Part shown: positions 25,960-38,119 of the stretch, in pieces
How the letters are laid out: each line of letters starts with the position of its first letter
Position numbering within the stretch: the first letter of the stretch is position 1
Source: Chamaecrista fasciculata
Lineage: Eukaryota > Streptophyta > Magnoliopsida > Fabales > Fabaceae
Assembly (NCBI GenBank): GCA_003254925.1
Contig: QANZ01021520.1
Coordinates: forward strand, 83,798 to 147,797
Direction of reading: 5' to 3'
Length of the DNA: 64,000 nt
Notes under the pieces: generated by a model
Told to the model about the DNA's origin: nothing
The model's database searches: none
What the model saw: the letters and a program-made list of their open reading frames with translations, nothing else
Made by a program: the position numbers and the translations under genes

Positions 25960-26455
25960 TCCCTGGGTCTAAGTCCACGGCCCCAACTATAGCGAGCGAA
26001 CTTGGGCATAAAAAAATAGGACCGTTTAAAAGCGGGCCTACATGGGGTGGCTCGTGGGCTGCCACCCGCATATTTTTTAAAAAAATTTAAAATTTTATAA
26101 ATATATTTCTATCTAAATATTATTATTTATACGTTATCCTCTCATATTAATTTTTAAATTATAATTTTCCAAAAGATAAATTAATTTTAAAATAAAAGAT
26201 AATTTAATATAAATTTTATTTATTATAGAATTAAATAATTATGTAAATAAATAATATATAAATAAAAATATCGTTAATAATTTATAAATTTGATTGTATT
26301 TTTATTTATTTTACATTATATTATTATTATTATTGTATTATATTTCAATTTAAAAAAAAAACCAATAAAAGTGTTGGCCCGTGCGAGCTTGAGTATCTAA
26401 AATGGAGTCCGTTTATAAATGAACCGGCCCGTTTTGACACCCCTAAGACAAAGTA
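25960..26455. mobile_element. Possible DNA-transposon remnant with cggcccg ends
   Basis: GC-rich ends (gcgggcctacatggggtgg on the left; gaaccggcccgttttgacac on the right) flank a very AT-rich core of about 300 bp. The right end read on the minus strand begins ggggtgtcaaaacgggcc, a form common at the ends of dispersed plant repeats. The family is not determined, and the boundaries are approximate. Confidence 0.33.
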
Positions 26456-26929
26456 AGACAAGGATTTAACAATGTAAACATAGTCTTACACTCCTAGGAA
26501 TAGACTCTAACAATGGAGGAGAAGAAAAAAAATCTTATGCAACATACCTAAGAAAGAAAATGAGATTTAAATCTCCTATACTACATAGATATACATCAGA
26601 TCTACAAAAATACAAGAAAATAAATAAAACTTGGAAGATATAACCGAGAGGCAACACACCTTTCATCTCTCTTTGAGGGATCAATCTTCTTACTCATTCT
26701 CTTCTTTGATGTTTGGTTCTAAATGTAAATTTGAGAGATGTGTATCATCAAAAGAAAAAAGAAGAACAAACCTTTCCTAATGAAAGGAATAACAACTTTC
26801 CTAATGGAGAAAGACATCAAAACCATACCTAGACGGAGGGGACTATCGTCGCTGTGCAGCACAGCCCAAAGACGTTGCAATCTGTCTTCTTCGTGTGAAA
26901 TTCACTTGCTCTCTCACAGTTGCTAAGAT

Positions 26930-28920
26930 TTTCTTACCTCGTGATCAATTCATCATCTTATATATATTTATCTAGGACATCATAATTGAATCACAACTTT
27001 TAGTAAGTTGTGATATATATGATTTTAACTTTAAGATAGTATTTTGAGTTTATGCATACATAAAAGTTGAGTTTATGCATACATCATAATTGAGTTTACT
27101 CATCATAATTTTAACTTTAGTTTATGCATACATTAATAAAATATTTTATTGGCCCAATTGATCAGGCCCAACCCAGTAAGTGGTTGAAATTTTTTTTAAA
27201 AAAATGTTTTCTTAAATTGGAGCATGAAACTTTCACTAAACACAAATATGTGGTTGAAAATTAATGTGTAAATCTTAAAAAAAACAAATTTAGCATGTAA
27301 AGATGCAAACCTTAAAAAAATTTATCTCTGACAAAGACTAATAAAAAACAAAAAATATTATCCAGTATCCACTAAGGACATAAGGGATATCCTCCATTTA
27401 TTAAAGAGAAACTTTCTATGAGAAGGAGAAAGATACCATAGTAACCCAATAAAAGCCTCTTTGAAATTGTTGTTGTGATTTAAATGGAGTTTAGTAAACA
27501 GAAGTTATTAGAAAATTGTTAAGCAATGTTTTAAAAACTTGGATCAATGAGTAAATTAAGAGACCTTCAAATCATGGATTAATTGATTCAATTGATCAGT
27601 CAATCTATAATTATTGTTAACTCATAATTATCATGAATAAATGTTGCGTTTCATCTTGTCCCTTCAATTTTCTCCTGTGCACTTCCCATTTACCCCTAAC
27701 AGTAGGTTTTTTCTACTTCAACGCGTTGTTCACCGTCATCCCTTCAAATTGAATGATGTCATCAATATATAAATAATTTTTTTATACAAATAAAATATAC
27801 AAAACTCATAGCATGAATAATTATAGTTATGTTAAGAAAAGTGAAATTTTTTTTTAGTTTTTATTTGGTTTTAATAGATTTATAATAATTCATATTAGAC
27901 ATTATAGTACTTTTTTTGCATTTGGCCCATTAAACCAAGATTAAAAGAGAAAAAAAAAACACTTTGGGTCAACCTAGACCAAAGTGATTTTGGAAAATGA
28001 TCCAACATCCTAAATGGTTAAATGATCTAAACCGAGCAACCTTCTGATTTCGATCCGTTCAATTTTTTTGTTATTGACTTTTGTGTAATTGAAGCAAAGA
28101 TAACAAATAATCTCAAAAGAATGCTTTCAGTTGTGAAGAGTGAAAAGGCAATTAGAGCCAATAGGTTGTATTTCCTTAATATGCACGAGGTAAATTTCTA
28201 GATTATTCTATCCCATAATCGGCATGTTATTTTTACTCCATTAATATATAATAAGTTTTTAAAAATGTTAAAGACAACGGGCCCCATTCAAAATAAATAT
28301 ACATATATCATTTAATCATATATATATATATATATTATTTTCCATACTAAAAAATGGATTGTCCAATAAGAAATTCTCCATGATTTCATCACTTTTCGCA
28401 TCTTAATTTAATATTTTGATAATTTAAAATATAAATATCTCTCCAATCTAATTTAATATTTTAATCATTTAAAATACAATTATACATCTCCTAATGACTT
28501 TATCATTTTTCATATCTTAATTTAATATTTTAATCATTTAAACACAGATATGAAACAATCCTCCAAATCTCCAATTACGTTAACTATTTTCATTTTGTTA
28601 TTTTTTTTATTATTTCAATTTAAAAGATAACAAATAACTTAATTTAAAAGTAACATAATAAATATTCACTCACCCACAATTCATCTCATTCTTTAAATTT
28701 TATAGTTCAAACCATCACATTCACAAAAAAAAAAAAGTTCAGTCACCACTATTTTTTATTTTTGTGGAAGCTTCAAGCTTGGTCTCAATTTTTTATATGT
28801 TTGAAAGCTAAAGAGAATTGAGATAAAAAAGGTAACAATAAATTTTTTTAATATAATTAATTCTTGCTTATTTTTTAATTATATTTTTAGTGTTCTTAAT
28901 TTTAATTTGATTTTTTTATT
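26930..28920. other. AT-rich intergenic DNA without recognisable genes
   Basis: I see no exon-like coding signal, RNA gene or clear transposon structure. 27050-27130 has short direct repeats of 'gagtttatgcatacat'. 28318-28333 is a short TA tract. 28390-28530 has three imperfect repeats of 'cttaatttaatattttaat(c/a)att'. Confidence 0.45.
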
Positions 28921-28930
28921 TTTTCCAAAT

Positions 28931-29107
28931 ATTTATTGAATGCATAATTTATTAGGATTGTAATTATATCATATTTATTGAATGCATAATTTATTAGGAT
29001 TGTAATTATATCATATTTATTGAATGCATTATATTTTATATTTTTTTTATCCCACTTATATATTTATTAGGATTGTAATTATATCATATTTATTGAATGC
29101 ATTAAAA
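28931..29107. repeat. 42-bp tandem repeat, two full and two partial units
   Basis: Units at 28931-28972 and 28973-29014 are identical and begin atttattgaatgcataattt. A partial unit starts at 29015. A further 3' part (tattaggattgtaattatatc then atttattgaatgcatt, shortened) reappears at about 29064-29103 after a 45-bp spacer. Confidence 0.8.
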
Positions 29108-29257
29108 AGATGAGATGCAGTTGAAATAATTACAAAAGCATTAAAGTCAATGTATTTAATTAAAAATATATATTGAATATCCAATTGAGATGGTATAAAA
29201 TTTAATGTAATAAATTCAGCAAATCCATTGGCCAATTACATAGGAAAAGTTATAATC

Positions 29258-29697
29258 TTATCTTAAAGATTTTTTTTTTTAAAAAAAATATCTAGCGAAA
29301 CAGAAGGTAAGTCAAAGCATATTTTTATAATCTTTAGATTTAGGAAATAAATTTATAATACTAAATGAAGTTCATAAATCAAATATTTTATTTTTTATTT
29401 TTCTCAGATATCAAAAGAATTAATGAAAAAATATATGTAATTTAAATTTACACCTATTTTTTATTTTTCTTTATCTTAAAGCAATTTTTTTTTGTAAAAA
29501 AAATATCTTATGAAACAAAAGGTAAGTCAAAGAATATTTTTATAATCTTTAGATTTAGGAAACTAATTTATAATACTAAATGAAGTTCATGAATCAAATC
29601 TTTTACTCAATATTTTTTATTTTTCTCAAATATCAAAAGAATTAAATGAAAAAATATTTGAAATTTTAAATAGATACCTATTTTGTATTTTTCTTTT
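29258..29697. repeat. Tandem direct duplication of a ~213-bp AT-rich unit
   Basis: Unit 1 starts near 29258 and unit 2 near 29471, each with tatcttaaag followed by a T run. Both contain 'ggtaagtcaaag', 'ataatctttagatttaggaa', 'ataatactaaatgaagttca' and 'atatcaaaagaatta'. They differ by scattered substitutions and small indels, so the duplication is not recent. Confidence 0.78.
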
Positions 29698-29832
29698 TAA
29701 CAATAATTGGGTAGCTGTACAAAAAAATTTTGTCCGAGAATGTCGTCACCATGTCCTTGCAAGGCTCAATGATATGCCACGTGTCACTCATGACGAGAGT
29801 CACTGTACTAAAAAAAATTTGGTCTTTTTTTA

Positions 29833-30401
29833 TTTTTGGTCAAAATCCTATTTTAGTCCCTCATGTTTGTTTAAAGTTCTGTTTTAGTCTCTCAAGTTTT
29901 TTTCGTTTCGTTTTGGTCCCTCATATTTGCTTAAGGTTCCGTTTTGGTCTCTCAAGTTTGTTTTTCCGTTTTGGTCCCTCATGTTTGCTCAAAGTTTCAT
30001 TTTGATCCCTCAAATTTCTAAAAAGTTCCACCGTTAGTCTGGATTCTTTTCCATCAACTTTTTCCGTAAAAAAAAAGGAAAAAAAAACTAACTTTCATCT
30101 CCCAAAAATTTTGATTTTTTGCATTAAGATCCTTCTCTTTTGTAAAAGAACAAAATTGTTGGAAGGTGAAAGTCAGTTTTTTTCCTCCTTTTTAACAGAA
30201 AAAAGTGGATGGAAAATAGTCAAAAATTAACAATGGAACTTTTTAGAAACTTGAAGGACAAAAACATAAAGAAAAAAACTTGAGGGACAAAAATGGAACT
30301 TTGAGCAAACATGATAAATCAAAACAGAATAAAAAAACTTGAGGAACGAAAACAAAACTTTGAACAAACACGAGGGACCAAAACAGGACTTTGGCCTTTA
30401 T
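29833..30401. mobile_element. Foldback with tandem ggtccctc arm repeats
   Basis: The left arm has five consecutive variants of 'tttggtccctcatgtttgc' alternating with 'tttggtctctcaag'. The right arm has the inverse series ('cttgagggacaaaaatgg', 'cgagggaccaaaacagg') and ends in actttggcc. The loop carries the inverse pair ccatcaactttttcc / 'aaaaaagtggatgg'. It abuts the next element, so the two may be nested or co-inserted. Confidence 0.75.
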
Positions 30402-30408
30402 TTTTTCG

Positions 30409-30957
30409 GGAGTGGATCCTCTACCATACTTTTCACCATACTGTGAAGCAATATGAACCATTGATCAAATCAGACGGTCCATTTCTATGCACCCGATTTT
30501 TTTCACTCAAAGTAGCAACTTTCTCCCCCTTTTTCTCTTCTCTCCGGCGCCACCATCATCCTTCTCCATTTTCTCTATTTGATACCAACTTCAATTACAG
30601 GCTTTTGCTCTTCGTTCTAATCGATTCACCGTCGTGTTTCGCCGGGATGGGCGGAAGCAGAAGTTTCGTGTTCTTCATCTTCACCAATTGCGCCGTCGTT
30701 CATCTTCTTCGCTCTCTTGAGATTCGTTGGCGACGGAGAGAGGAGAAAATGGGATTGGCAAAATTACTGAGGTTGATTTGATGAAGATCGGAAACGGTGT
30801 TGTCTTGATCGGAAAAAATAGAGCGACGACAGTGTTGAGTGAAAAAAAATCATAGGAAAATCGTATGTGACACGTGGCATAAAATGGACCATCTGATTTG
30901 ATCAATGGTTCATATTGCTTCACAGCATGGTGAAAAGTATTGTAGAGGATCCACCCC
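30409..30957. mobile_element. 549-bp TIR element with ~75-bp arms
   Basis: The left end 'agtggatcctctaccatact' is mirrored by the right end 'gtattgtagaggatccac' (shortened). The arms stay complementary for about 75 bases (caatatgaaccattgatcaa, atcagacggtccattt and their inverses) with few mismatches. The core (30500-30830) is less AT-rich than the surroundings and contains open frames on both strands without known domains. It ends about 345 bp upstream of the CDCA7-like start codon. Confidence 0.78.
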
Positions 30958-31302
30958 TATTCATTTCACTATTTCAGTGCCTCCCGCCATTCCACCATTG
31001 AAAAAGGGAACAATGAGAGAGGTGCGAAATTTCAATTCCCATATAAAGTTGAAAATTTTTTACCAACATTCATTCATTCTCACTCATTTCTCTCTCCATT
31101 TATCTGCTGATGTTAATTAGCTGCTAGAGACTTCCAAAGCTTTAACGCATTCTTTTGTGAGAGATCTCTCCTTGTTTTCCGGGATTTTTGTATTAATTGT
31201 ATCTGTATATAAAGCATTCTTGGCTTGCTAGAGTAAAGGTAGTGTGTGTTGTGGTGGTTTATTCTTCAATTCAATCTCCTCTCTCTCATTCTTCTAGGTA
31301 CC

Positions 31303-34300
31303 ATGGAGGTCGCAGCTCAGCATCAGAAGGAGATCAACCGAGCCAAGAAGCGAGCTAAATGCCCCGGTGTTCGAGTCATTGGTGGTCGAGTCTACGATTC
31401 GGAGCGCGGGGTGTGCTGTCACCAGGTATTTTGGTTGAATTTGGGAATACCAACTTCGTTTTCTTTGTTGTTCATGTTTTGGTTTGATTGTCTGTGAAGA
31501 AAAACTGAAAATTGTGAAAATCAGTGGAATTTGGTTTCTTAGTCTGATTGTGGGATCGGTGTATTTGTTTTTCATTTCTGATAATGAATCTGAAATCTTG
31601 GTCCTCGCTCCAAGCCCGGACACCTACAAGGGTTAGTTTAGTCGTACGGAGACCTCCTTTACGATGAGACTCCGATGCCCAAGTTAGTATTAACGAACGG
31701 TGATAAAAGAGGTAAAGGAAGATTAGGGTTAGATCATACTTGAGAGAGAGGTTTTTGAAGGCGTTTGAGTAATTTTATTTGGACTTGGACCGACCCAAAG
31801 GTAGGAGGGCTCGACTGATGCTAAGAGAGGGATCGGTCTGACCATTCCTTATCATTTTCATCTTTTGAGTTAATTTTCATGATATTGTTTGTTGCTTTGT
31901 TTTTGTATGTTGAAGTGCCGTCAAAAGACCATGGAATTTGCTGCTTCGTGTAAGAACATGATGGGGCACAAGCCCTGTACCTTCAAGTTTTGCCACAAAT
32001 GCCTCAAGAACAGGTCAGACTCATTGATGCTATTTTCTTTTCTTTTGGAGAATTCTTTTATCTGAGCTTCTGCGTTTTATGTTGAATTAGATATGGAGAG
32101 AAAGCGGAGGAAGTAGATGAGTTGAGTGATTGGAAATGTCCCAGGTGCAGAGGCATTTGCAATTGCAGTTTTTGCATGTAAGTTTTTTTATGTTTTGTTG
32201 TTTGAATTTGTATCACCTATGTTTTGTGAATTCTGAAAGAAAAGTGATCGTCTAGGAAAAGAAGAGGTCAACGACCTACTGGTCCATTAGTTCACACAGC
32301 CAAAGCATCAGGTTTTTCATCTGTCTCCGAAATGCTCGAAGTGAGAGTTCCAAATCCTACAGGATCAGACGCCATTCAAAATGTGACTGTTTCACCTATG
32401 AAGGCAGCTACTTTGGAAAAGGTGTGCTACTGTTCTCCACTTCTCCTTATACCCTTCCCAACGTTAGTTTGGTTGCCAAGTAAAGTTTGTATGTACTTGC
32501 CAGTTATTTAAGATCCTCTTCGTGTAAGTAATTCATACTTATTGCAGCATTCCGTGTATTGACCTTGATATTTCTAGTTCGGATAAGGTCGTTAGGAGCG
32601 CAATTCTGTTTTACCTTTTATTTGGCAGAATTTTAGTATTCATATTTCATACACTCACTGGTTAATGAAGCTCCTCTTAATATGCCTACTTCTTACAGGA
32701 CCAGATAGTTGGCATTGATAATCCAGCAGCCACTGACAAGGTTTGATTCTTCTTCTATCTTAGTTGATTTGTTCTTCTTGGATGGATGATCGAATGACAA
32801 TTTATATCCATGCACTAATGGCTTTTGAGATTTTGGTTGACTTCGGTAATTCTCTATTGCAGGAGCTTATAGTTACACTTTCAGGGAAACATGTAAAGGA
32901 AAACTCTTTAGAAGGAAACCATAGGTTAATATTTGAATGTCAGAATGTATTGTCTAAATCTGAGAGAAAACCTATTCTAAAAGAAATATTTAATGACATT
33001 AGAGTTGATGATGCATGTCAAAACAGGAGTCTGAAAACGTTTAAAATGAGTCATGATGTTCCAATTGAAGAAACAGAAAGAAATGCAAATGATGGCAATG
33101 AAATTTGTAATGGAGTATCACAAACGGAAATAAAGGGGGATGATGATATCATTCAAGTAGATGAGGAAGAAGAAATGAGCGAACCAGATTGCAATGACAC
33201 TCTGAATAAAGAAATCATCAGTAGCATTCCTCTGCCCCCGGGCTCCATTTTAACAGATATAGAAGGCATTGAATTTCCACCTGAGCATGTTGGCCATGCA
33301 TTGCAGTTTTTGGAGTTTTGCAGTGCATTTGAGAAGGTATGTCTTTATGTTGACTATCTGTTCGATGGCAATTGTTGGTTGTATGATTGCAATGTACTGT
33401 TTCTTGTAGGTAGTTGGAAAATTGAATTAGATTGTTAAAAAAACTCTTTTAATGCTGTGCGCTTATACCAAATTGGGACTATTTACTATGATTAATAACA
33501 TAGTATACAAATTGAGCGTCAGGTTTATCTATCTTTTGGAACATGATCGTCTAAAATGCTCGAAGCATTTAAATCACATTCTTATTTAAATCATTTAGCC
33601 CACTTTTTATTACAAAGTGGGAGAATATTTCATGTACTACATGAAATTCTTAAAATGTAACAATGTTACCTTTGAATCAATAAATTCTTTTTTGTCATAT
33701 AAATCACGCTGCATTTGTCCATAGATGTTTCTAATTATTGTTTTCGCATATCTTTTCATGTTTACCATCAGGTTCTTGATATGAAAGAAGGAGAAGCTAG
33801 AGACATACTACAAGTATTAATATCTGAACAAAATTCTAGCCGGCCACAAAAGACCTCGCTAGCTCAGTTCCATACTAGATTGTTGACTCTGATACTAAGT
33901 TACTCAGGAAATGAGTATGGGTTGATTTCTTCTAGCTTCAATTTGAAATGTCTTACTCTTTGTTTTCCTGGATGAAACCTAACCATCTGGACCACTTTGT
34001 TGTAGGTTTCCTTCCTTTAAATCAACCAGTAGAAAGAAGCCATGGTTGAAAGCTATGAGAGATTTATTCTCTGGATCTAATTATGTACCAAAAGAGTTGC
34101 AGTTAGACTTAGATAGTCTTGAGGATGACATTGATAAATATTATAATTTGGATTTGTCAAAAAAACTTAGACTGTTGAATTTTCTTTGTGATGAAGCTTT
34201 GGGCACAGAGTAAGTAATTTAGTTCAACTTGGAACTGATTTATAAGATAACCTTGCTTCTTTGCTTTTGTCTTTCTACCCATGTTTTCATTTCGTTTATA

Positions 34301-36452
34301 TTGATATGTAACTTAATCTGTCCAGGGATTTTAGGGATTATATTGATGATGAAAATTTACAATTTGCTCAAAATAACAAACAAGCAAAAGTAAACTTAGC
34401 TGCAGCTATGGAGAAGGTAATGAAATATGAGATGATGCATTCCTTGTGTATGTGCAGTATTTTTTAAAATTGCTTTCATAATTTTTATTTTCATTTTATC
34501 TTCAGGAAAGGACTCTAAAACAGAAAATGAAGGATGATCTGGCTAAAGCCCTTATTTCAAAAAATGGTGCTCCCCTTTCAATAACAGAGCATGCAAGTAT
34601 AGTTACAACCATAAAAAGTGAGATAGATCGTGCTCATGCTGAGATGCTTGAGGCAAAGGGCATGGTTTCTAAAAGTATGCTGTCTTAATTAAGCATTGAT
34701 TTTAATTATGATTTTCAAAGTTCATGCCCACCAATCTTCCACATTTGGATAAGGTTTTGGTGGGCATGTATAGTTCTGAACTTTAAATGATTATTTGAGT
34801 TACAATTAGTAATTATTAGCACAAACAAGGAAAAGAATTACGATTAATAATTAAACTAAGATTAATGTCAACCCATGAAAAACATCCGTTGGTATCTTAT
34901 AAGACACTTTTACACTTCACCCAAAAACAAGCCTTGGCTTATTTATTAGCGTGCAACTTTTGCATGTTATTTTGATCTTCAATGGTGTTGTTGTTGCATC
35001 TTGTTTTCTTTATTCAGAAGACTAACGTGCCTTATACCCCATTTCAAACTAGTATCCATTATGGACTCCAATGTTTAAGACTTTACGTTGTTTTTACCCT
35101 TAAAATCTCCAAGTTGGAAAAATTGCTTGCCCAATTCTCATTTAGTATCTATTATACAGGGAAACAAGGATCTGATGCTATGAGAACTGAGCCTGTGTTT
35201 CTGGATAATAGTGGTAAGGCATTCTGGAAGCTAAAATGTTACACCGGTGAAAATGCTGTTTTGATGCAAGGTAATTTTCTGCAAGTACTATCTTGAATTT
35301 TGTGAATTGTCCATTATGATTTGGGTTACAGCAAGTTTTTGAAAGGTGGGAATGTACAGATTTCACAATCGAGGATGCTGATGCAGCTGGCGAAAGGTGG
35401 TTTGTTTATGGTACTGAGCAGGAACGTGAAATTGAAATGTACATGTTTTCAAGGTGAGCTCATTTATTAAAGTCAAGATAAATTGTTCTGATGGCTTAGA
35501 ACTATGGTACTCAATGTTGGTGAGATTGCGTGCTTTGTATTTTGTTGAGATTGTAGTTCATTACCAGAGGAAGAGTGAATAAGTGTAGATACACTGAACA
35601 TAATACAACAAATGAAAATTATGGTACTTGCAAACTATATATGTATACCTTCTACCTATTTGGTCATTGATTTAGCAAATTATGGATTAACTTACCAATG
35701 ATTATAAAATTATGCATAAGATAAGAGTTGGAAGGGTGAACGTGTTGTGCAATAGCATTGCTATATGAATTTCGGAAATATATCCTAATAAAGTATTGCT
35801 TAATGTTGACTGTTGATGAGGGGACAAGACATTGCCAAGATAATGAAGGTATTGTGCAATACCATCACCCATAAGAATGGAAATAACATATATGAAGTTT
35901 GGAAACAAAGGTTAAAAATTATAGCGTAGTGGTGGTTGTTGATGAGAGAAAGACCACTCATCACATTCCAAACATATCTGAAGTGTATTAAATGATTTGA
36001 TTTCTTCATCCCAGTATTAGGATGTGTCCTTTTTAAATGGAGTGGACTATCCATAAAAAAAATGCTATATAGCACTGTAGTCACCATTATGCACAATTGA
36101 AATCATGGCTCTAAGTTAAGGATTAATAGAGTGGAGCCATGAAGGCTGTTTTAACTACAACTGTTGGAGTAGTAGCATTACTCCAAATTCATCTATCTTG
36201 GTTTCAATATGATGGCTAACATGCATAATATGTGTTATTTTCATTGGCTGCAGGAGGACTAAAAGACGGAGAACTCGGAAGGTTTCTCGCGCTCTTCCAA
36301 ATGAACTTGCTCTTCCAAATGAAAGTGCTCTTCCAAATGAAAGCGCTCTTCCAAATGAAAGCAGTCTTCCAAATGAAAGCCCTCTTTCAAATGACAGCAG
36401 TCTTCCAAATGAAAACCCTCTTCCAAATGAAAGCGGTGAAGCTAATATATAG
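31303..36452 (+). CDS. CDCA7-like zinc-finger protein (zf-4CXXC_R1) with DDT-like domain
   Basis: Thirteen exons (31303-31425, 31916-32013, 32091-32177, 32256-32421, 32699-32740, 32863-33336, 33772-33914, 34006-34209, 34326-34416, 34506-34674, 35160-35270, 35336-35453, 36254-36452) sum to 2025 nt and 674 aa with all phases matching. The N-terminal zinc finger has four CXXC pairs (C39/42, C67/70, C90/93, C99/102) inside CHQCRQKT, FCHKCLKNRYGE and WKCPRCRGICNCSFC, the CDCA7/monoamine-oxidase-A-repressor-R1 signature. A DDT-like helical domain follows at about 305-380 (FPPEHVGHALQFLEFCSAFEK, QFHTRLLTLILSYSG). A lysine-rich coiled segment (MEKERTLKQKMKDDLAKAL) and a WHIM-like FERWECTDFTIEDADAAGERWFVY-type block (quoted in part) precede a basic patch and eight hexapeptide repeats. 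CDCA7 itself guides HELLS/DDM1 chromatin remodelling; this longer plant class is less characterised. A leader intron ending in ctag at 31297 is likely. Confidence 0.9.
31600..31850. mobile_element. LTR-like fragment in intron 1 of the CDCA7-like gene
   Basis: The block ggacacctacaagggttag, gagactccgatgcccaagtt and the following 'agggttagatcatacttgag' resemble the leader-side part of plant LTR retrotransposon terminal repeats (ordered 'acctgcaag...actccgatgc...aagtt'). A related arrangement occurs at about 56130-56190. There is no coding remnant, and the boundaries are uncertain. Confidence 0.4.
36291..36434 (+). repeat. 18-bp coding microsatellite-like array, eight hexapeptides
   Basis: Eight in-frame 18-bp units (consensus gctcttccaaatgaaagc) encode ALPNEL, ALPNES three times, SLPNES, PLSNDS, SLPNEN and PLPNES. 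The array sits just before the GEANI stop in the last exon of the CDCA7-like gene and corresponds to residues 622-669. The first units are nearly identical and the later ones more diverged. Confidence 0.95.
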
Positions 36453-37190
36453 GCAATATTTGCATGGTTGGTATTACATACTCTGATCTGAACTATACTG
36501 CTATTCTGTGTTAATCTTCATAATTTCTTCATGTACTTCAAAGTATATGTTTATCTAGCAAGAGGTTGAACTAATATTGCTAACTCGTTACTAATAACAG
36601 TTAGACAAGGTTGTTAACTAATATTCCAAAGTGAAGGTTGTTAAGTTCAAGATCTTTAATAATGAATCATAAATATGATACTAGTGTTTAGAGTAAATAT
36701 CATATTGTTTTCTGTTTTTTTTCTTCTCTTCAGAGGAGCCATGATCTTGGAAGAAGATGGAGATTTTCTGATTCTACCATCCGGAGCAGTGCTTTATTAT
36801 TTGGCTTCTATTTTGGTGATAGAAATATGAAACAACTGTGTAGGTTTCTTTTGCAATGTAATTACAGGTTACAGTCTGCCATATCAAATAGTAATGATAG
36901 CTAATAGTTATTAGTAGGCATCATTTGGATATTCTCTTGATAGCTAAGTTTCATACATCTGTATGTATCGTTTTACAATGAATGTTGAATGATAATACTT
37001 GCATTAATGCAAGTGATTAAGTTCTTTACAAATATTAATATCTCTGCCAGCTTGCCAGTTCATCAATCATATTCATGAAGTGCATGAAATACCATGTCAT
37101 GCTTTCGTTTTATTTAAGTGCCCAAGATTTCATGAGAAAATTCCTTTGGTAGTGAATCCAATATAAATAGATTTAGAGAATGTTAAGTTA
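36453..37190. other. 3' UTR region of the CDCA7-like gene
   Basis: After the stop codon a likely untranslated exon begins near 36734 (ttcttctcttcag acceptor) and runs through 'gaggagccatgatcttgg'. There is no other coding signal up to 37190. Confidence 0.45.
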
Positions 37191-37208
37191 TTCCTCTTGA
37201 AAATTTTC

Positions 37209-37249
37209 CACCCTAGATATTTTTTTTTTGAACAACACCCTAGATATTT
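37209..37249. mobile_element. T-run micro-insertion with 14-bp direct repeats
   Basis: CACCCTAGATATTT is perfect at 37209-37222 and 37236-37249 and encloses tttttttgaacaa. Read on the minus strand this is ttgttc plus oligo(A) between target-site duplications. Confidence 0.5.
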
Positions 37250-37539
37250 GCTACTTTACTTTTTTTTTAGTTATGACATTTGAAAAGCATTTATCATGTC
37301 CAATTGAATTTTATATATCTTAAAAAGTTGCCTACAAATCTAATTAGATTCGTTTGTTGTACGGACAATTTTGTGCGCCCAAAAAGTTCTAGGGTGAAAT
37401 GTCATTTTCCTAATTTCTTCCATAACTGAAGTATTATGCAGCTATAGACTATACACAGCGGTAAATCGTAAAATTTAACAATAGAATTTTTTTTATAGGA
37501 TTGTCTGTAAAATAATAAGTTAGGACTAATAAGAAGTTT

Positions 37540-37690
37540 ATTTTCAGGATTGAAAGTTAGTTAAAGATAAAGAATGAAAACTTGTGAGGCTTGACACAAG
37601 AAGGCTTCGATAAGAATTTTAGAAAGGGAAAACTTGTGAGGTTTGATATAGGAAGGCTTCGATAAGATTATAAGCATATTTATAGAGAAA
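37540..37690. repeat. Short direct repeat
   Basis: The phrase 'aaacttgtgaggctt' / 'aaacttgtgaggttt' followed by gaca or gata and '(c/t)a(a/g)gaaggcttcgataag' occurs twice, at about 37578-37616 and 37629-37669. The spacing is about 52 bp. No gene is nearby. Confidence 0.55.
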
Positions 37691-38090
37691 ACCCAAAATT
37701 CTGTATACATTTATATGCATGGAAAAGACCAAAGTTTAGTTGGAAATATTTACAACTGAGTATACTAATAATTTCGTCCTTAAAAGTTTACCAAAAAAAA
37801 AAAATTGAAATACACAGATTAATTAAAAAAAAACTAAATTTGTATAAAGGGATTGACATTAATAATAAAATTTGTGAGGAACTAAATTGAAAAAATACTA
37901 ATATGTGAGGGACCAAAATAGTATTTCAGTCCTTTATTAGTATCTAAACTATAATTTAAAAATCTGAACTAATCATTTAACCCATTAAAATTTAGGGTTA
38001 TCAAGTCATTAGTTCAACTACTGTCAGGTCATTGGGACATTAACTAAACTAATTAAACTAAAAATAATCATATATATATATATATATATA

Positions 38091-38119
38091 CTAGGGGCTT
38101 TGCGTGCCCTAACGGGCAC
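38091..38119 (-). mobile_element. Helitron-like 3' terminus
   Basis: Read on the minus strand, a perfect 6-bp stem with a 4-base loop (GTGCCC-GTTA-GGGCAC, 38119-38104) is followed after nine bases by CTAG and then a host T. This is the canonical arrangement of a Helitron 3' end (hairpin, about 10 nt, CTRR, T). The flank is a long TA tract (38070-38090), a favoured AT insertion context. The element body would extend to the right; no 5' TC end was located. Confidence 0.55.

Noticed and set aside
28931-29107. CRISPR-like regular repeat
   Set aside because: Adjacent 42-bp units without spacers in a plant genome; a simple tandem repeat.
30311-30781. 156-codon plus-strand frame
   Set aside because: It crosses the ends of two adjacent foldback/TIR elements; no domain and mixed composition. 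Kept only as transposon interior.
36232-36486. Plus-strand frame of repeated LFQMK units
   Set aside because: Wrong reading frame of the 18-bp repeat; the phase carried from the preceding CDCA7-like exons gives the ALPNES frame.
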